From the NCBI RefSeq assembly GCF_004963255.1, contig NZ_SUGA01000023.1:1-64000 (forward strand): a DNA stretch of 64,000 nt, read 5' to 3'. Positions within the stretch are counted from its first letter, which is position 1, and each line of letters begins with the position of its first letter. Below are positions 42,469 to 51,570 of this stretch, piece by piece. The stretch comes from Mesorhizobium sp. GTDB taxonomy: Bacteria > Pseudomonadota > Alphaproteobacteria > Rhizobiales > Rhizobiaceae. The translations under genes and the position numbers were made by a program. The notes under the pieces were generated by a model, which saw nothing but the letters and a program-made list of their open reading frames with translations, searched no databases and was not told the DNA's origin.

Positions 42469-42535
42469 AGGGTTTTCCCTTCTCCTCGTTCACGGGGAGA
42501 AGGTGCCCGAAGGGCGGATGAGGGGCAGCGCCGGC
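42469..42535. repeat. Remnant of a palindromic intergenic element after tag
   Basis: CTTCTCC-tcgttcac-GGGGAGAAG with flanking GGCGGATGAGGGGC matches one arm of the element at 42957-43134 (its CTTCTCCCC..GGGGAGAAGG and GCGGATGAGGGGC). The opposite arm is not seen here. Confidence 0.5.
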
Positions 42536-42563
42536 CTTCGAGATTTCGCGGAAAGACTCTAAT

Positions 42564-42791
42564 TCAAACGCTGCCGGCGCCCGCCAAAAACAGCCCGGCC
42601 AGGATTGCCGCGACCGCCGCGAAAGCCGGGTATATCACCAAAAGCCCGGTCACCAGCGCGTCGCGAGCGCTCGGCTTGGCCGCCGCAGCCTCGAAAGGCC
42701 CTGCCGGATGCTGCGCCGGCTTCAGTGTCGGAACCCCGGCAGGCCTCAGCCTTGCAGTCTCGCCCTCGATGATATCTTCAGCCGTCGTCAT
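42564..42791 (-). CDS. Small protein with a C-terminal membrane helix
   Basis: A 75-residue frame, MTTAEDIIEGETARL..., with a polar Pro/Ala-rich half and one long hydrophobic segment (ALVTGLLVIYPAFAAVAAILAGLFLAGA). GGGG lies at a poor distance from the ATG at 42791. Extending the frame upstream would lengthen it to 121 residues, but the added part is arginine-rich and less credible. It sits between two palindromic elements. No family is known to me. Confidence 0.45.
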   Translation of the reverse strand: MTTAEDIIEGETARLRPAGVPTLKPAQHPAGPFEAAAAKPSARDALVTGLLVIYPAFAAVAAILAGLFLAGAGSV

Positions 42792-42956
42792 GGCCCCGAA
42801 CCCCTTGTTTCGACGCACTTTATCGTCGTCGATTGTGTCGGCAGCATGCCGCGCTGGTGGCGGAATTGTTTCGTTTTGGTGTGGTTTGTTTCGAGATATG
42901 GGCTGGAACCGCAAAACATCCGAAGCCAAGACCGACGCTAATGTTCGCTCGCTCCG

Positions 42957-43134
42957 CGCCGCCCCTCATCGCCCTGCCGGGCACTTCTCCCCGTATAGTG
43001 ACGGGGAGAAGGGCGCTGCCGCCGCGGGTTTCGCCAGTCGTCAACGCTGGAGCTGTCGCGCCGGCGCTGAAGCTTCCACCTTCTCCCCGTCACTATACGG
43101 GGAGAAGGTGCCGGCAGGCGGATGAGGGGCGGCG
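42957..43134. repeat. MITE-like palindromic element upstream of hisS
   Basis: Inverted arms of about 56 bp (42957-43012 and 43079-43134) with a few mismatches flank a 66-bp centre. The arms run from CGCCGCCCCTCATC through CCTGCCGG and CACTTCTCCCC to GTATAGTGACGGGGAGAAGG. Each arm forms its own hairpin CTTCTCCCC..GGGGAGAAG. Confidence 0.85.
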
Positions 43135-43258
43135 CGGCGATTGCAAACCATCGAACTGTTTCCTGCAGGTTTGCAAACGCTTGCCGCACCACTTGGCATG
43201 GGTTAGGACACGCCCGCTCCCGATAAGCCAGTGTTTACTTAACGAAAAGACCGATCCC

Positions 43259-44800
43259 ATGGCCGACAAATCCGAAAAGACGAAAGCGCGTTTGCCGCGC
43301 GGTTTTGCCGACCGCAGTGCCGAAGACATCCGCGCCGTCGAAAAGATGATGGCGACCATCCGCTCGGTCTATGAGCTTTACGGCTTTGAGCCGATCGACC
43401 AGCCGATGATCGAATACACCGATGCTTTGGGCAAATTCCTGCCCGACCAGGACCGGCCGAACGAAGGCGTGTTCTCCTTCCAGGACGACGACGAGCAGTG
43501 GCTGTCGCTGCGCTACGACCTGACCGCACCGACGGCGCGCTTTGTCGCGGAAAACTTCGACAAGCTGCCAAAGCCTTATCGCAGCTACCGCTCCGGCTGG
43601 GTGTTCCGCAACGAAAAGCCCGGCCCCGGCCGCTTCCGCCAGTTCATGCAATTCGACGCCGACACGATCGGCACGCCGGGCGTCGCCGCCGACGCCGAGA
43701 TGGCGATGATGATGGCCGATGTCATTGAAGCGCTCGGCGTCAAGCGCGGCGACTATGTCATCCGCGTCAACAACCGCAAGGTTCTGGACGGCGTGCTGGA
43801 GGCGATCGGGCTTGGCGGCGAGGAGAACGCGGGGCGCCGGCTGACGGTGCTGCGCGCTATCGACAAGCTAGACAAGTTCGCACTCGAAGACATTCAACTT
43901 TTGCTTGGAAAGGGCCGCTGGGACGGCGGCAAGGAAGGCGAGGGAGATTTCACCAAAGGCGCAGGTCTTTCCGACAGTCAGATATCGCAGTTGTTAAACA
44001 TAACTGGTTGGAAGGCCCAGGGATCGGGCAGCAGCGGGGTGGCTAACGGCCTTACTGTCGACAATTTGCGTCGCGGCTTCGAGCAGACCCCTCTGGTGAT
44101 GCAAGGTTGTGACGAGCTTGATCAGATACAAATGCTCTGTGCAGCCGCTGGCTACGACGAAACTAAGATATTGATCGACCCCTCCGTCGTCCGCGGCCTC
44201 GAATACTACACCGGTCCCGTTTTCGAGGCCGAGCTCCTGGCCGAGATCCCCAATGACGAAGGCCAGATCGTGCGTTTCGGTTCGGTTGGCGGCGGCGGGC
44301 GCTATGACGGTCTGGTTTCGCGCTTCCGTGGCGAGCCGGTGCCGGCGACCGGCTTCTCTATCGGCGTCTCGCGCCTGATGACGGCGCTGAAGAACCTCGG
44401 CAAGCTGGACACCTCCGACGTCATCGCCCCGGTCGTCGTGCTGGTCATGGACAAGGACACGACAAGCCTCGGCCGCTACCAGAAGATGGTCGCCGACCTG
44501 CGCGCCGCCGGCATCCGCTCCGAAATGTATCTCGGCGGCGCCGGCATGAAGGCGCAGCTGAAATATGCCGACCGCCGCGGCAGCCCCGTCGCCATCATCC
44601 AGGGCGGCGACGAGCGCGCCAAGGGCGAGGTGCAGATCAAGGACCTCATCGAAGGCGCGCGCCTGTCGGCCGAGATCACCGACAATGCCGAATGGCGCGC
44701 CGCGCGCCCGGCGCAGGTGACGGTGGCGGAGAGCGAGCTGGTGGCTGAGGTGAAGAAGATACTCGCGGCGCAGGCCGAGGAGCGGGCACGTGGGAAGTAG
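43259..44800 (+). CDS. hisS: Histidyl-tRNA synthetase
   Basis: A 513-residue class II synthetase: motif 2 in GWVFRNEKPGPGRFRQFMQFDADTIG, the histidine-specific RGLEYYTGPVFE and GGGGRYDGLVSRFRG, and a C-terminal anticodon domain. At 513 residues it is longer than the usual 420-440, as in other alphaproteobacterial HisRS. It must charge the G1-U72/A73 tRNA-His of this window. The ATG at 43259 is chosen because the family match begins right after it. Codon use in about 43950-44165 is poorer in G/C than in the rest. hisZ and hisG follow. Confidence 0.94.
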   Translation: MADKSEKTKARLPRGFADRSAEDIRAVEKMMATIRSVYELYGFEPIDQPMIEYTDALGKFLPDQDRPNEGVFSFQDDDEQWLSLRYDLTAPTARFVAENFDKLPKPYRSYRSGWVFRNEKPGPGRFRQFMQFDADTIGTPGVAADAEMAMMMADVIEALGVKRGDYVIRVNNRKVLDGVLEAIGLGGEENAGRRLTVLRAIDKLDKFALEDIQLLLGKGRWDGGKEGEGDFTKGAGLSDSQISQLLNITGWKAQGSGSSGVANGLTVDNLRRGFEQTPLVMQGCDELDQIQMLCAAAGYDETKILIDPSVVRGLEYYTGPVFEAELLAEIPNDEGQIVRFGSVGGGGRYDGLVSRFRGEPVPATGFSIGVSRLMTALKNLGKLDTSDVIAPVVVLVMDKDTTSLGRYQKMVADLRAAGIRSEMYLGGAGMKAQLKYADRRGSPVAIIQGGDERAKGEVQIKDLIEGARLSAEITDNAEWRAARPAQVTVAESELVAEVKKILAAQAEERARGK

Positions 44801-44811
44801 AACGCCGACCT

Positions 44812-44960
44812 TCCCTTCTCCCCTTGTGGGAGAAGGTGGATCGGCGCGTAGCGCCGAGACGGAAGAGGGGTGTTCCAGGGAACGCCCACGTCTCACTTCG
44901 CTGGAACACCCCTCATCCGTAGCCTTCGGCGACACCTTCTCCCACAAGGGGAGAAGGGGA
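44812..44960. repeat. Palindromic element between hisS and hisZ
   Basis: Nearly the whole 149 bp folds into one long hairpin. The left arm runs from 44812 (CCCTTCTCCCCTTGTGGGAGAAGGTG) to GAGGGGTGTTCCAG near 44878. The right arm runs from CTGGAACACCCCTC near 44901 to CACCTTCTCCCACAAGGGGAGAAGG at 44960. The end of the right arm lies 11 nt before the hisZ ATG, so its GGGGAGAAGGGGA may serve as ribosome-binding sequence. Confidence 0.85.
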
Positions 44961-44971
44961 GGGCGTGCCGC

Positions 44972-46090
44972 ATGACCTCCCGCCCCGCCATCGCCGCCGA
45001 CATCGCAAAACTCTTCGCCGCCCGCGACACGCATCCCGTCGAGGTCGCCGTGCTGCAGCCGGCCGACCCGTTCCTCGACATGGCGGGCGAAGACCTGCGC
45101 CGCCGCATCTTCCTGACCGAGAGCGAGACCGGCAAGACTTTGTGCCTGCGGCCCGAATTCACCATTCCGGTCTGCCTCGACCACATCGCCAGCCAGGCCG
45201 GTACGCCGCGCCGCTATTCTTACCTGGGCGAAGTGTTCCGCCAGCGTCGCGAGGGCGGCAACGAGTTCTTCCAGGCCGGCATCGAGGATCTCGGCGACAA
45301 TGACATCGCCGCCGCCGACGCCCGTTCGCTGGCCGACGCGCATGCGCTGCTGTCGCTGGTGCTGCCCGGCCGACCCCTCGCCATCACGCTCGGCGACCAG
45401 ACATTGTTCGAAGCGGTGCTGGCCGCGCTCGGCCTGCCACGCGGCTGGCGCATGCGGCTGGCCCGCGCCTTCGGTTCGGCGCCGATGCTGGAAGCGGCGC
45501 TTGCCGATCTCGCCAACCCGCCGCGCAACAGCCAGCTCTCCGGGCCCGTCGCCTTGCTGGTGCTCGACGGTGATGCGGAAGGCCTCGCCGCGCACATTGC
45601 CGAAGGCATGGAGCAGGCCGGGCTGTCGGCTTCCGGCGGCCGCTCGCCGGCCGATATTGCGCGCCGGCTGATCGAGAAGGCGCAATTGCGCAGCGTGCGC
45701 CTGTCCGATGACGCCTTCTCGGCGCTCAAAGGGTTTCTCGTGATCGATGTCGCGCTCAGCGACGCGACCGCGGCGCTGGAGAAATTCGCCGCCGATGCCG
45801 GCCTGTCGCTGGGGCCGGCGCTGGAGAATTTCGCCGCCCGCGCCGAGGCGATCGAGGCGCATGGCCTGCCGATGGCGCAGATCCGCTACGATGCCGCCTT
45901 CGGTCGTCCGCTCGACTATTACACCGGCCTCGTCTTCGAGATCGCGGTCCAGGGAGGCGATCGCCCGCTGGTCGGCGGCGGCCGCTACGACCGGCTGCTG
46001 ACGCTGCTCGGAGCAAAAAAGCCGATCCCTGGCGTTGGCTTCTCGGTCTGGCTCGACCGGATCGAAGCTTTGCGGGAGAACGCCGAATGA
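44972..46090 (+). CDS. hisZ: ATP phosphoribosyltransferase regulatory subunit
   Basis: A 372-residue HisRS-like protein without aminoacylation function: RRYSYLGEVFRQRREGGNEFFQAGIEDLG, DYYTGLVFEIAV and GGGRYDRLL resemble HisRS, but the anticodon-binding domain is absent and the sequence is divergent, as in HisZ. It allosterically activates short HisG for the first step of histidine synthesis. The ATG at 44972 is preferred to upstream frames that lie in the palindromic element. The stop overlaps hisG (ATGA, 46087-46090). Confidence 0.93.
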   Translation: MTSRPAIAADIAKLFAARDTHPVEVAVLQPADPFLDMAGEDLRRRIFLTESETGKTLCLRPEFTIPVCLDHIASQAGTPRRYSYLGEVFRQRREGGNEFFQAGIEDLGDNDIAAADARSLADAHALLSLVLPGRPLAITLGDQTLFEAVLAALGLPRGWRMRLARAFGSAPMLEAALADLANPPRNSQLSGPVALLVLDGDAEGLAAHIAEGMEQAGLSASGGRSPADIARRLIEKAQLRSVRLSDDAFSALKGFLVIDVALSDATAALEKFAADAGLSLGPALENFAARAEAIEAHGLPMAQIRYDAAFGRPLDYYTGLVFEIAVQGGDRPLVGGGRYDRLLTLLGAKKPIPGVGFSVWLDRIEALRENAE

Positions 46091-46785
46091 TCACGTTGGC
46101 GATCCCGTCGAAAGGCCGTCTCAAGGAGCAGTCCCTCGAAGTTCTGGCCAAGGCTGGCCTGGCGGTCACCTTGCCTGAGGACGACCGCAAATACCGCGCC
46201 CGCATCGACGGGCTCGACAATATCGAGGTGGCCTTCCTGTCCGCGTCTGAGATCGCCGGCGAAATCGGGCAAGGGTCGGTCGATCTCGGCATCACCGGCG
46301 AGGACCTTTTGCGCGAGAACCTCGCGGAATGGGAAGCGCGCGCCGAGATCGTCGCCCGCCTCGGCTTCGGCCATGCCGATGTCGTGGTGGCGGTGCCCGA
46401 CATCTGGCTCGATGTCGACACTATGGCCGATCTCGACGATGTCGCCGCCGATTTCCGCCAGCGCCACGGCAGGCGGCTCAGGATCGCCACCAAATACTGG
46501 CGGCTGACGCAGCAGTTCTTTTCGCTCAAGCACGGCATCCAGGTCTACCGCATCGTCGAAAGCCTCGGCGCCACCGAAGGCGCGCCGGCCGCCGGCCTGG
46601 CCGACGTCATCGTCGACATCACCACCACCGGCTCGACACTGCGCGCCAACCACCTCAAGGTGCTGGGCGACGGAGTTATCCTCAAGTCGCAGGCCTGTCT
46701 GGTCGCTTCAAGGAAGCAGCGTGATGCGGTGGACGAGGCGCAGATGCGCGACATTGCCGCCAAAATGTCTGCACTGGTCGCCTGA
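46087..46785 (+). CDS. hisG: ATP phosphoribosyltransferase, short form
   Basis: A 232-residue HisG lacking the C-terminal regulatory domain of the long form. Recognisable parts are ITLAIPSKGRLKEQSLE, DLGITGEDLL, AVPDIWLDVDTMADLDDVA, RIATKYWRLTQQFF and VDITTTGSTLRANHLKVL. It couples ATP to PRPP in the first histidine biosynthesis step and needs HisZ, encoded immediately before it with overlap. A short form with HisZ is common in Rhizobiales. Confidence 0.95.
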   Translation: MITLAIPSKGRLKEQSLEVLAKAGLAVTLPEDDRKYRARIDGLDNIEVAFLSASEIAGEIGQGSVDLGITGEDLLRENLAEWEARAEIVARLGFGHADVVVAVPDIWLDVDTMADLDDVAADFRQRHGRRLRIATKYWRLTQQFFSLKHGIQVYRIVESLGATEGAPAAGLADVIVDITTTGSTLRANHLKVLGDGVILKSQACLVASRKQRDAVDEAQMRDIAAKMSALVA

Positions 46786-46856
46786 ACCCATACCTTCGGC
46801 GGGTTTTCACCATCCCGACAGGCTGATAGGCTCGATCATTCCGGGAGGAAACGGCG

Positions 46857-48623
46857 ATGGCGATCAAACTCGACGAGCTTATGAACGCCACCAATCTGCG
46901 CGGGCACCGCGCGAGCGGCACTTTCATTGCCCCGGCGGGCGGCAAGGCGCATGTCTCGGGCGACCGGTCAGTGCCTTTGCTCGACAAGACCATCCCGGAA
47001 TTGTTCTCCGACACGGTGAGCAAATACGCCACGCTCGACGCCGCTGTATTCGTCGGTCAGGACAAGCGCTTCACCTGGAGCGAGCTCTCGGATGCGGTCG
47101 ACGCCCTGGCCGCCGGTTTCCTGGCGCTCGGCCTGGAAAAGGGCGACCGCGTCGGCATCTGGTCGCCGAACCGCTGGGAATGGCTGGTGACGCAGTTCGC
47201 CACCGCCCGCATCGGCCTGATCCTGGTCAACATCAACCCGGCCTACCGGCTGACCGAGCTGGAATATGCGCTCAACAAGGTCGGCTGCAAGGCGCTGGTC
47301 ACGGCGGCCCAGTTCAAGACATCCGATTACCTCGGCATGATCGAGACGCTCGCGCCGGAGATCGCCAAGGCGGAGCCCGGCAAGCTCAAGGCGAAAAAGC
47401 TGCCGGCGCTGAAGACCGTCATCCGCATGGGCGACGACAACTCGCCAGGCATGTTCAATTTCGGCGATGTGCTGGCCATGGCCGGCCGCGACGAGCACGA
47501 CAGTCTCGACCGCATCTCGGAGAGCCTGAGGCCCGGTGATGCCATCAACATCCAGTTCACCTCCGGCACGACCGGCGCGCCCAAGGGCGCGACGCTCACT
47601 CACGCGAACATCGTCAACAACGGCAATTTCGTCACCGCGGCCATAAAACTCACCGTTGACGACCGGCTCTGCATCCCGGTGCCGCTCTACCATTGCTTCG
47701 GCATGTCGATGGGCACGATGGGCTGCGTGTCGAAGGGCGCGACCATGGTTTTCCCGGGCGAAGGGTTTGACGCCGGTGCGACGCTGAAAGCGGTCGCGCA
47801 GGAGCGCTGCACCGGGCTCTATGGCGTGCCGACCATGTTCGTCGCCATGCTCGACCACACGGATTTCGCCGGCTTCGATCTCTCCAGCCTGCGCACCGGC
47901 ATCATGGCCGGCTCGCCATGCCCGATCGAAGTGATGAAGAAGGTGGTGTCGCTCATGCATATGAACCAGGTGACCATCGCCTATGGCATGACGGAGACCA
48001 GCCCGGTCTCTTTCCAGAGCAGCGTCGACGACCCGCTTGAAAAGCGCGTCTCCACGGTCGGCCGCGTCCACCCGCATGTCGAGGTGAAGGCGATCGGCGC
48101 GGATGGCGCGACCGTGGCGGTCGGGGAGCCCGGCGAGCTTTGCACGCGCGGCTATTCGGTGATGAAGGGCTATTGGGACGACGCTGAGAAGACCCGCGAG
48201 GCGATCGACGCCGAGGGTTGGATGCACACCGGCGACCTCGCAACGATAGATGCCGAGGGCTATTGCAACATCGTCGGCCGCGTGAAGGACATGGTCATCC
48301 GCGGCGGCGAGAATGTCTATCCGCGCGAGGTCGAGGAGTTCCTCTACCGCCATCCCAAGGTGAAGGAAGTGCAGGTCTTCGGCATTCCGGACGACAAATA
48401 TGGCGAGGAACTCTGCGCCTGGATCGTGCTGAAGCCCGGCCAGATCGCGACCGCCGAGGAAATCAAGGCCTTCTGCGCCGGTCAGATCGCGCATTACAAG
48501 GTGCCGCGCCATATCCGTTTCCGCACCGAACTGCCAATGACGGTGACCGGCAAGCCGCAGAAATTCCTGATGCGCGAGGCGATGGTGGAAGAACTGGGAC
48601 TGGTGGCGCAGAAGACGGCTTGA
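46857..48623 (+). CDS. Fatty acyl-CoA synthetase (AMP-binding)
   Basis: A 588-residue adenylate-forming enzyme. The P-loop is FTSGTTGAPKG, the aroyl/acyl pocket motif YGMTETSPVS, the hinge and ATP motif WMHTGDLATIDAEGYCNIVGRVKDMVIRGGENVYPREVEEF, and the C-terminal catalytic Lys lies in MTVTGKPQKFLM. GGGAGGAAA is at a good distance from the ATG. Length and motifs match medium/long-chain acyl-CoA synthetases that feed beta-oxidation. The product is probably cytosolic or membrane-associated. It is not clearly coupled to the neighbours. Confidence 0.88.
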   Translation: MAIKLDELMNATNLRGHRASGTFIAPAGGKAHVSGDRSVPLLDKTIPELFSDTVSKYATLDAAVFVGQDKRFTWSELSDAVDALAAGFLALGLEKGDRVGIWSPNRWEWLVTQFATARIGLILVNINPAYRLTELEYALNKVGCKALVTAAQFKTSDYLGMIETLAPEIAKAEPGKLKAKKLPALKTVIRMGDDNSPGMFNFGDVLAMAGRDEHDSLDRISESLRPGDAINIQFTSGTTGAPKGATLTHANIVNNGNFVTAAIKLTVDDRLCIPVPLYHCFGMSMGTMGCVSKGATMVFPGEGFDAGATLKAVAQERCTGLYGVPTMFVAMLDHTDFAGFDLSSLRTGIMAGSPCPIEVMKKVVSLMHMNQVTIAYGMTETSPVSFQSSVDDPLEKRVSTVGRVHPHVEVKAIGADGATVAVGEPGELCTRGYSVMKGYWDDAEKTREAIDAEGWMHTGDLATIDAEGYCNIVGRVKDMVIRGGENVYPREVEEFLYRHPKVKEVQVFGIPDDKYGEELCAWIVLKPGQIATAEEIKAFCAGQIAHYKVPRHIRFRTELPMTVTGKPQKFLMREAMVEELGLVAQKTA

Positions 48624-48633
48624 AACGGCATCT

Positions 48634-49257
48634 ATGGACAACGAGTTTCCCAATTTCGCGGCGCTGAGGGCCGCCAAAATCGAAAACGTGGATTATCGCA
48701 TCGTCGTCCGGCGTGGCGCGCGGACCGGCGGTGCGATTGTCATGGCCCCGCATGGCGGCAAGATCGAGCCCCGCACCTCCCTGATCACCGATACGATAGC
48801 TGGCGGCGATCTCGACATGTATTGCTTTGAAGGGCTGATGCCGGAAAGCAACCGGGAACTGCACATAACGTCCAGGAACTTCGACGAGGCAACCGCGCTG
48901 GACCTGTTGCGGACCAAGTCCACCGTCGTCGCCATCCACGGCCGCCAGGATCGCGACGATCTCGCGACGGTTTACCTGGGCGGCAAGGACGCCGCGTTGG
49001 TCTCAGAGATAGCCTGGCGCCTACAGGAGGCCGGCTTCCGGACGCAAAAGGACAACCATCCGTTTCCGGGCATCCAGGATTCGAACATCGTCAATCGCGG
49101 ATTGACGGGAAAAGGCGCACAGCTGGAAGTCCCCTTCTCGCTGCGCCGCCGGCTGGGCAACGAGCCGGACCTTCTGGAAAAATTCTGTGCGGCGGTTCGC
49201 AGGGCCATCGAGACACGCGACGCCCAAAATGGTGCCTGGTCCCCAATCCTATTTTGA
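48634..49257 (+). CDS. Poly-gamma-glutamate hydrolase-like protein (DUF867)
   Basis: A 207-residue protein with the gamma-PGA hydrolase features: APHGGKIEPRTSLITDTIAGG (zinc-binding HGG-x-IE), then VVAIHGRQDRD and QDSNIVNRG. The family includes phage PghP and chromosomal zinc hydrolases that cut gamma-glutamyl peptides or peptidoglycan stems. No signal peptide is visible, so it is cytosolic unless secreted otherwise. It starts 10 nt after the acyl-CoA ligase gene and may share its transcript. Its role in this organism is unclear. Confidence 0.75.
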   Translation: MDNEFPNFAALRAAKIENVDYRIVVRRGARTGGAIVMAPHGGKIEPRTSLITDTIAGGDLDMYCFEGLMPESNRELHITSRNFDEATALDLLRTKSTVVAIHGRQDRDDLATVYLGGKDAALVSEIAWRLQEAGFRTQKDNHPFPGIQDSNIVNRGLTGKGAQLEVPFSLRRRLGNEPDLLEKFCAAVRRAIETRDAQNGAWSPILF

Positions 49258-49341
49258 ATGCTGCAAAGTGCCCGGGACGTGCTCCCCACGCGCTTTTCCG
49301 CTAAGGTCGCAAAAACGCATGGCGTAGACCAAGGGGGGTGG

Positions 49342-50445
49342 ATGACGAGTTACGCCCGGTCGGTAACGTCCTACACGATGCCGCTGGCCGCGCTGGCGAT
49401 GGCTCTCGCGGTCAGGGCCAGCGGCCTTTCGGTTGACGAAGGGTCGCTGAACGTCAGGATCCTCGTTGGAGCGCTGTCGAGCGCCATCATGTTCGTCACC
49501 ATCTTCGTCGTGCTCGACCATGCCGAGGCGCTCGCCCTGCGCGTGGGCGAACCTTACGGAACACTGGTGCTGACTTTTGCGGTGACGGCGATCGAAGTGT
49601 CGATCATCGTCTCCATGATGCTGCATGGAGAAAACAACCCGACGCTGGCGCGCGAGTCCGTTTTTTCGACGGTAATGATCACCTCCACCGGCGTTGTCGG
49701 CATCTGCCTCACGCTTGGCGGCTGGCGCTATCGCAAGCAGGCGATCGTCAGGCAAGGGACCAGCGCCTACCTGTCGGTTCTGATTGCGTTGACCGTGATG
49801 ACGCTTATTCTTCCGACCTACACCCGAACCACGGATCCCGGCACATTTTCGGCGGCTCAGCTTGGTTTCGTGAGCGTCCTTTCGGTGCTGCTCTATGCGA
49901 GCTTTGTGTTCGCCCAGACCGTCCGTCACCGGGAGGACTTCGTCCAGGGACAGGCACACGACCCACCGATGCGAACCGCCTCCCACGACAGCATTTCCGT
50001 CAGCGCCCTGCTGCTGGCGAGCGGGCTCATCGGCATTGTCCTGCTCGCCGAGCAGGTTGCCGCAAGCGTGGAGGACGCGCTCGCCGCCTACCAGGTGACC
50101 CAGGCCGACAGCATCGTGGGCGCGTTGATCGCGGCGCTGGTTTTGATGCCGGAGGCCATCTCGGCGATCCGCGCCTCGTTCAAGAACGAGCTGCAGCGCA
50201 GCCTGAACGTCGCGATGGGCTCGGCCTGCGCCACGATCGGTCTGACGATACCGGCCGTCGCCGCCGCCAGCCTGCTGACGGGCAGGGGACTGACCCTGGG
50301 GCTTCCGGCCTCCGACGCCGTGCTTCTGGTGCTGGCGCTTTTCATATGCAGCGTAAGCTTCAGCACCGAAAGAACGACCTTCCTGACCGGCATGGTCCAT
50401 GTCGTGGTGTTTTTCACCTATGTGTTTCTGATCTTCGTGCCGTGA
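49342..50445 (+). CDS. Calcium/cation:proton antiporter, ChaA type
   Basis: A 367-residue membrane protein with about eleven helices. The two alpha repeats of the CaCA family are visible in GEPYGTLVLTFAVTAIEVSIIVSM and in LIAALVLMPEAISAIRASFKNELQRSLNVAMGSACATIGLTIPAVA. AAGGGGGG is 7 nt before the ATG at 49342; an earlier frame start at 49258 has no such support. It would export Ca2+, or Na+/K+, in exchange for protons. It is a single gene facing oxyR tail to tail. Confidence 0.88.
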   Translation: MTSYARSVTSYTMPLAALAMALAVRASGLSVDEGSLNVRILVGALSSAIMFVTIFVVLDHAEALALRVGEPYGTLVLTFAVTAIEVSIIVSMMLHGENNPTLARESVFSTVMITSTGVVGICLTLGGWRYRKQAIVRQGTSAYLSVLIALTVMTLILPTYTRTTDPGTFSAAQLGFVSVLSVLLYASFVFAQTVRHREDFVQGQAHDPPMRTASHDSISVSALLLASGLIGIVLLAEQVAASVEDALAAYQVTQADSIVGALIAALVLMPEAISAIRASFKNELQRSLNVAMGSACATIGLTIPAVAAASLLTGRGLTLGLPASDAVLLVLALFICSVSFSTERTTFLTGMVHVVVFFTYVFLIFVP

Positions 50446-50500
50446 AGGGTGTCGCGAGCCGAGCATCGGGCGCAGGGTTAGCGCCGCCCTCGAAAGGCGC

Positions 50501-51409
50501 TCACGCCGCCAGCACCGCCCGGTCCAGCCCGCGTATGATGCGCGCCAGTTCCACGCACTCGTCCTGCCTCACCTTGTTCTTCCGCCAGGCCATGCAGATC
50601 ATGCGCTGCGGCATCGGCTCCTGGAATGGCACGATCCTCAGGTCCGGCATGACGCCGGCCGCACTTGCCGCCATTTCCGGCACCAAGGTGACGCCCAGCC
50701 CATGCGCCACCATCTGCAGGAGCGTGGTGAGACTGGTCGCGCCATAGCTTGCCATCGCCACCGGCCGCACATTGCCGCAGACGGCCAAGGCCTGCTCGCG
50801 CAGGCAGTGGCCTTCCTCCAAGAGCATCAGCCGCTCCAGCGCCGGGCTCTCGGGCGGCACCGGCGGCGAAGCGAAGGCCGGGTCGCCGGCGGGCACGGCG
50901 AGGAAGAAGCGGTCGGGGAAAAGCCCTTCGGTGACGATCGCCGGCTGATCGAGCGGCAGGGCCGCGATGAAGGCGTCGAGCCGGCCGGAGGTCGCGTCTT
51001 CGACCAGCGACGCGGTCACCGCCTCGCGCAATTCCAGCTGGAGAGAAGGGTAGTGCTTCTTCAACTCCGGCAGCACATGCGGCAGGAGGTAGGGCGCGAC
51101 CGTCGGGATGATGCCCAGCCGGAAGCGGCCCTCCATGGCCGGGCGCCCGCGCCGGGCAGTCGTCTCGACGTCACGTATGTCGGCCAGAATGCGTTCGATA
51201 CGCGGCTGCAGGGCAAGCGCCTGGTCGGTCATGCGCACCGTCTTGCCGCCGCGCTCGAACAACAGGCAGTTCAGCCGCTCTTCCATCTCGGCGATCTGCG
51301 CCGAAAGGGCCGGCTGGCTGACGCCGGCAAGCTTCGCGGCGCGGCCGAAATGCAGCGTCTGCGCCAGCGCGTCGAAATATTGCATCTGCCGGACAGTGAG
51401 GCCAATCAT
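50501..51409 (-). CDS. oxyR: OxyR-type LysR hydrogen peroxide sensor
   Basis: A 302-residue LysR protein. The HTH is MIGLTVRQMQYFDALAQTLHFGRAAKLAGVSQPALSAQI. The redox pair Cys202 and Cys211 occurs in EEGHCLREQALAVCGN, the same Cys-x8-Cys spacing as E. coli Cys199/Cys208. It senses peroxide by disulfide formation and activates catalase. It is divergent from katG across 174 nt, the standard arrangement, so it most likely controls that gene. Confidence 0.93.
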   Translation of the reverse strand: MIGLTVRQMQYFDALAQTLHFGRAAKLAGVSQPALSAQIAEMEERLNCLLFERGGKTVRMTDQALALQPRIERILADIRDVETTARRGRPAMEGRFRLGIIPTVAPYLLPHVLPELKKHYPSLQLELREAVTASLVEDATSGRLDAFIAALPLDQPAIVTEGLFPDRFFLAVPAGDPAFASPPVPPESPALERLMLLEEGHCLREQALAVCGNVRPVAMASYGATSLTTLLQMVAHGLGVTLVPEMAASAAGVMPDLRIVPFQEPMPQRMICMAWRKNKVRQDECVELARIIRGLDRAVLAA

Positions 51410-51527
51410 AAGAAAATCCTATCAAATGAAACAGGAAAGGCAATTTGTCTTTATCGGCAGGCCGGCCTAGTCTGGAATCGTTCCAGGTTGGCGCGGCCAG
51501 CGGCTGCCCCCGGAAATTTCGGGAAAA

Positions 51528-51570
51528 TCAACCTCGGCAAAATTCAACCACGGCAAAACCTCGGCAGAAT
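51528..51570 (+). repeat. Three tandem 16-nt repeats in the katG leader
   Basis: TCAACCTCGGCAAAAT, TCAACCACGGCAAAAC and CTCGGCAGAAT follow one another directly and end 13 nt before the katG ATG. They are probably in the 5' UTR. They may be repeated binding sites or a leader-level signal. Confidence 0.5.
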
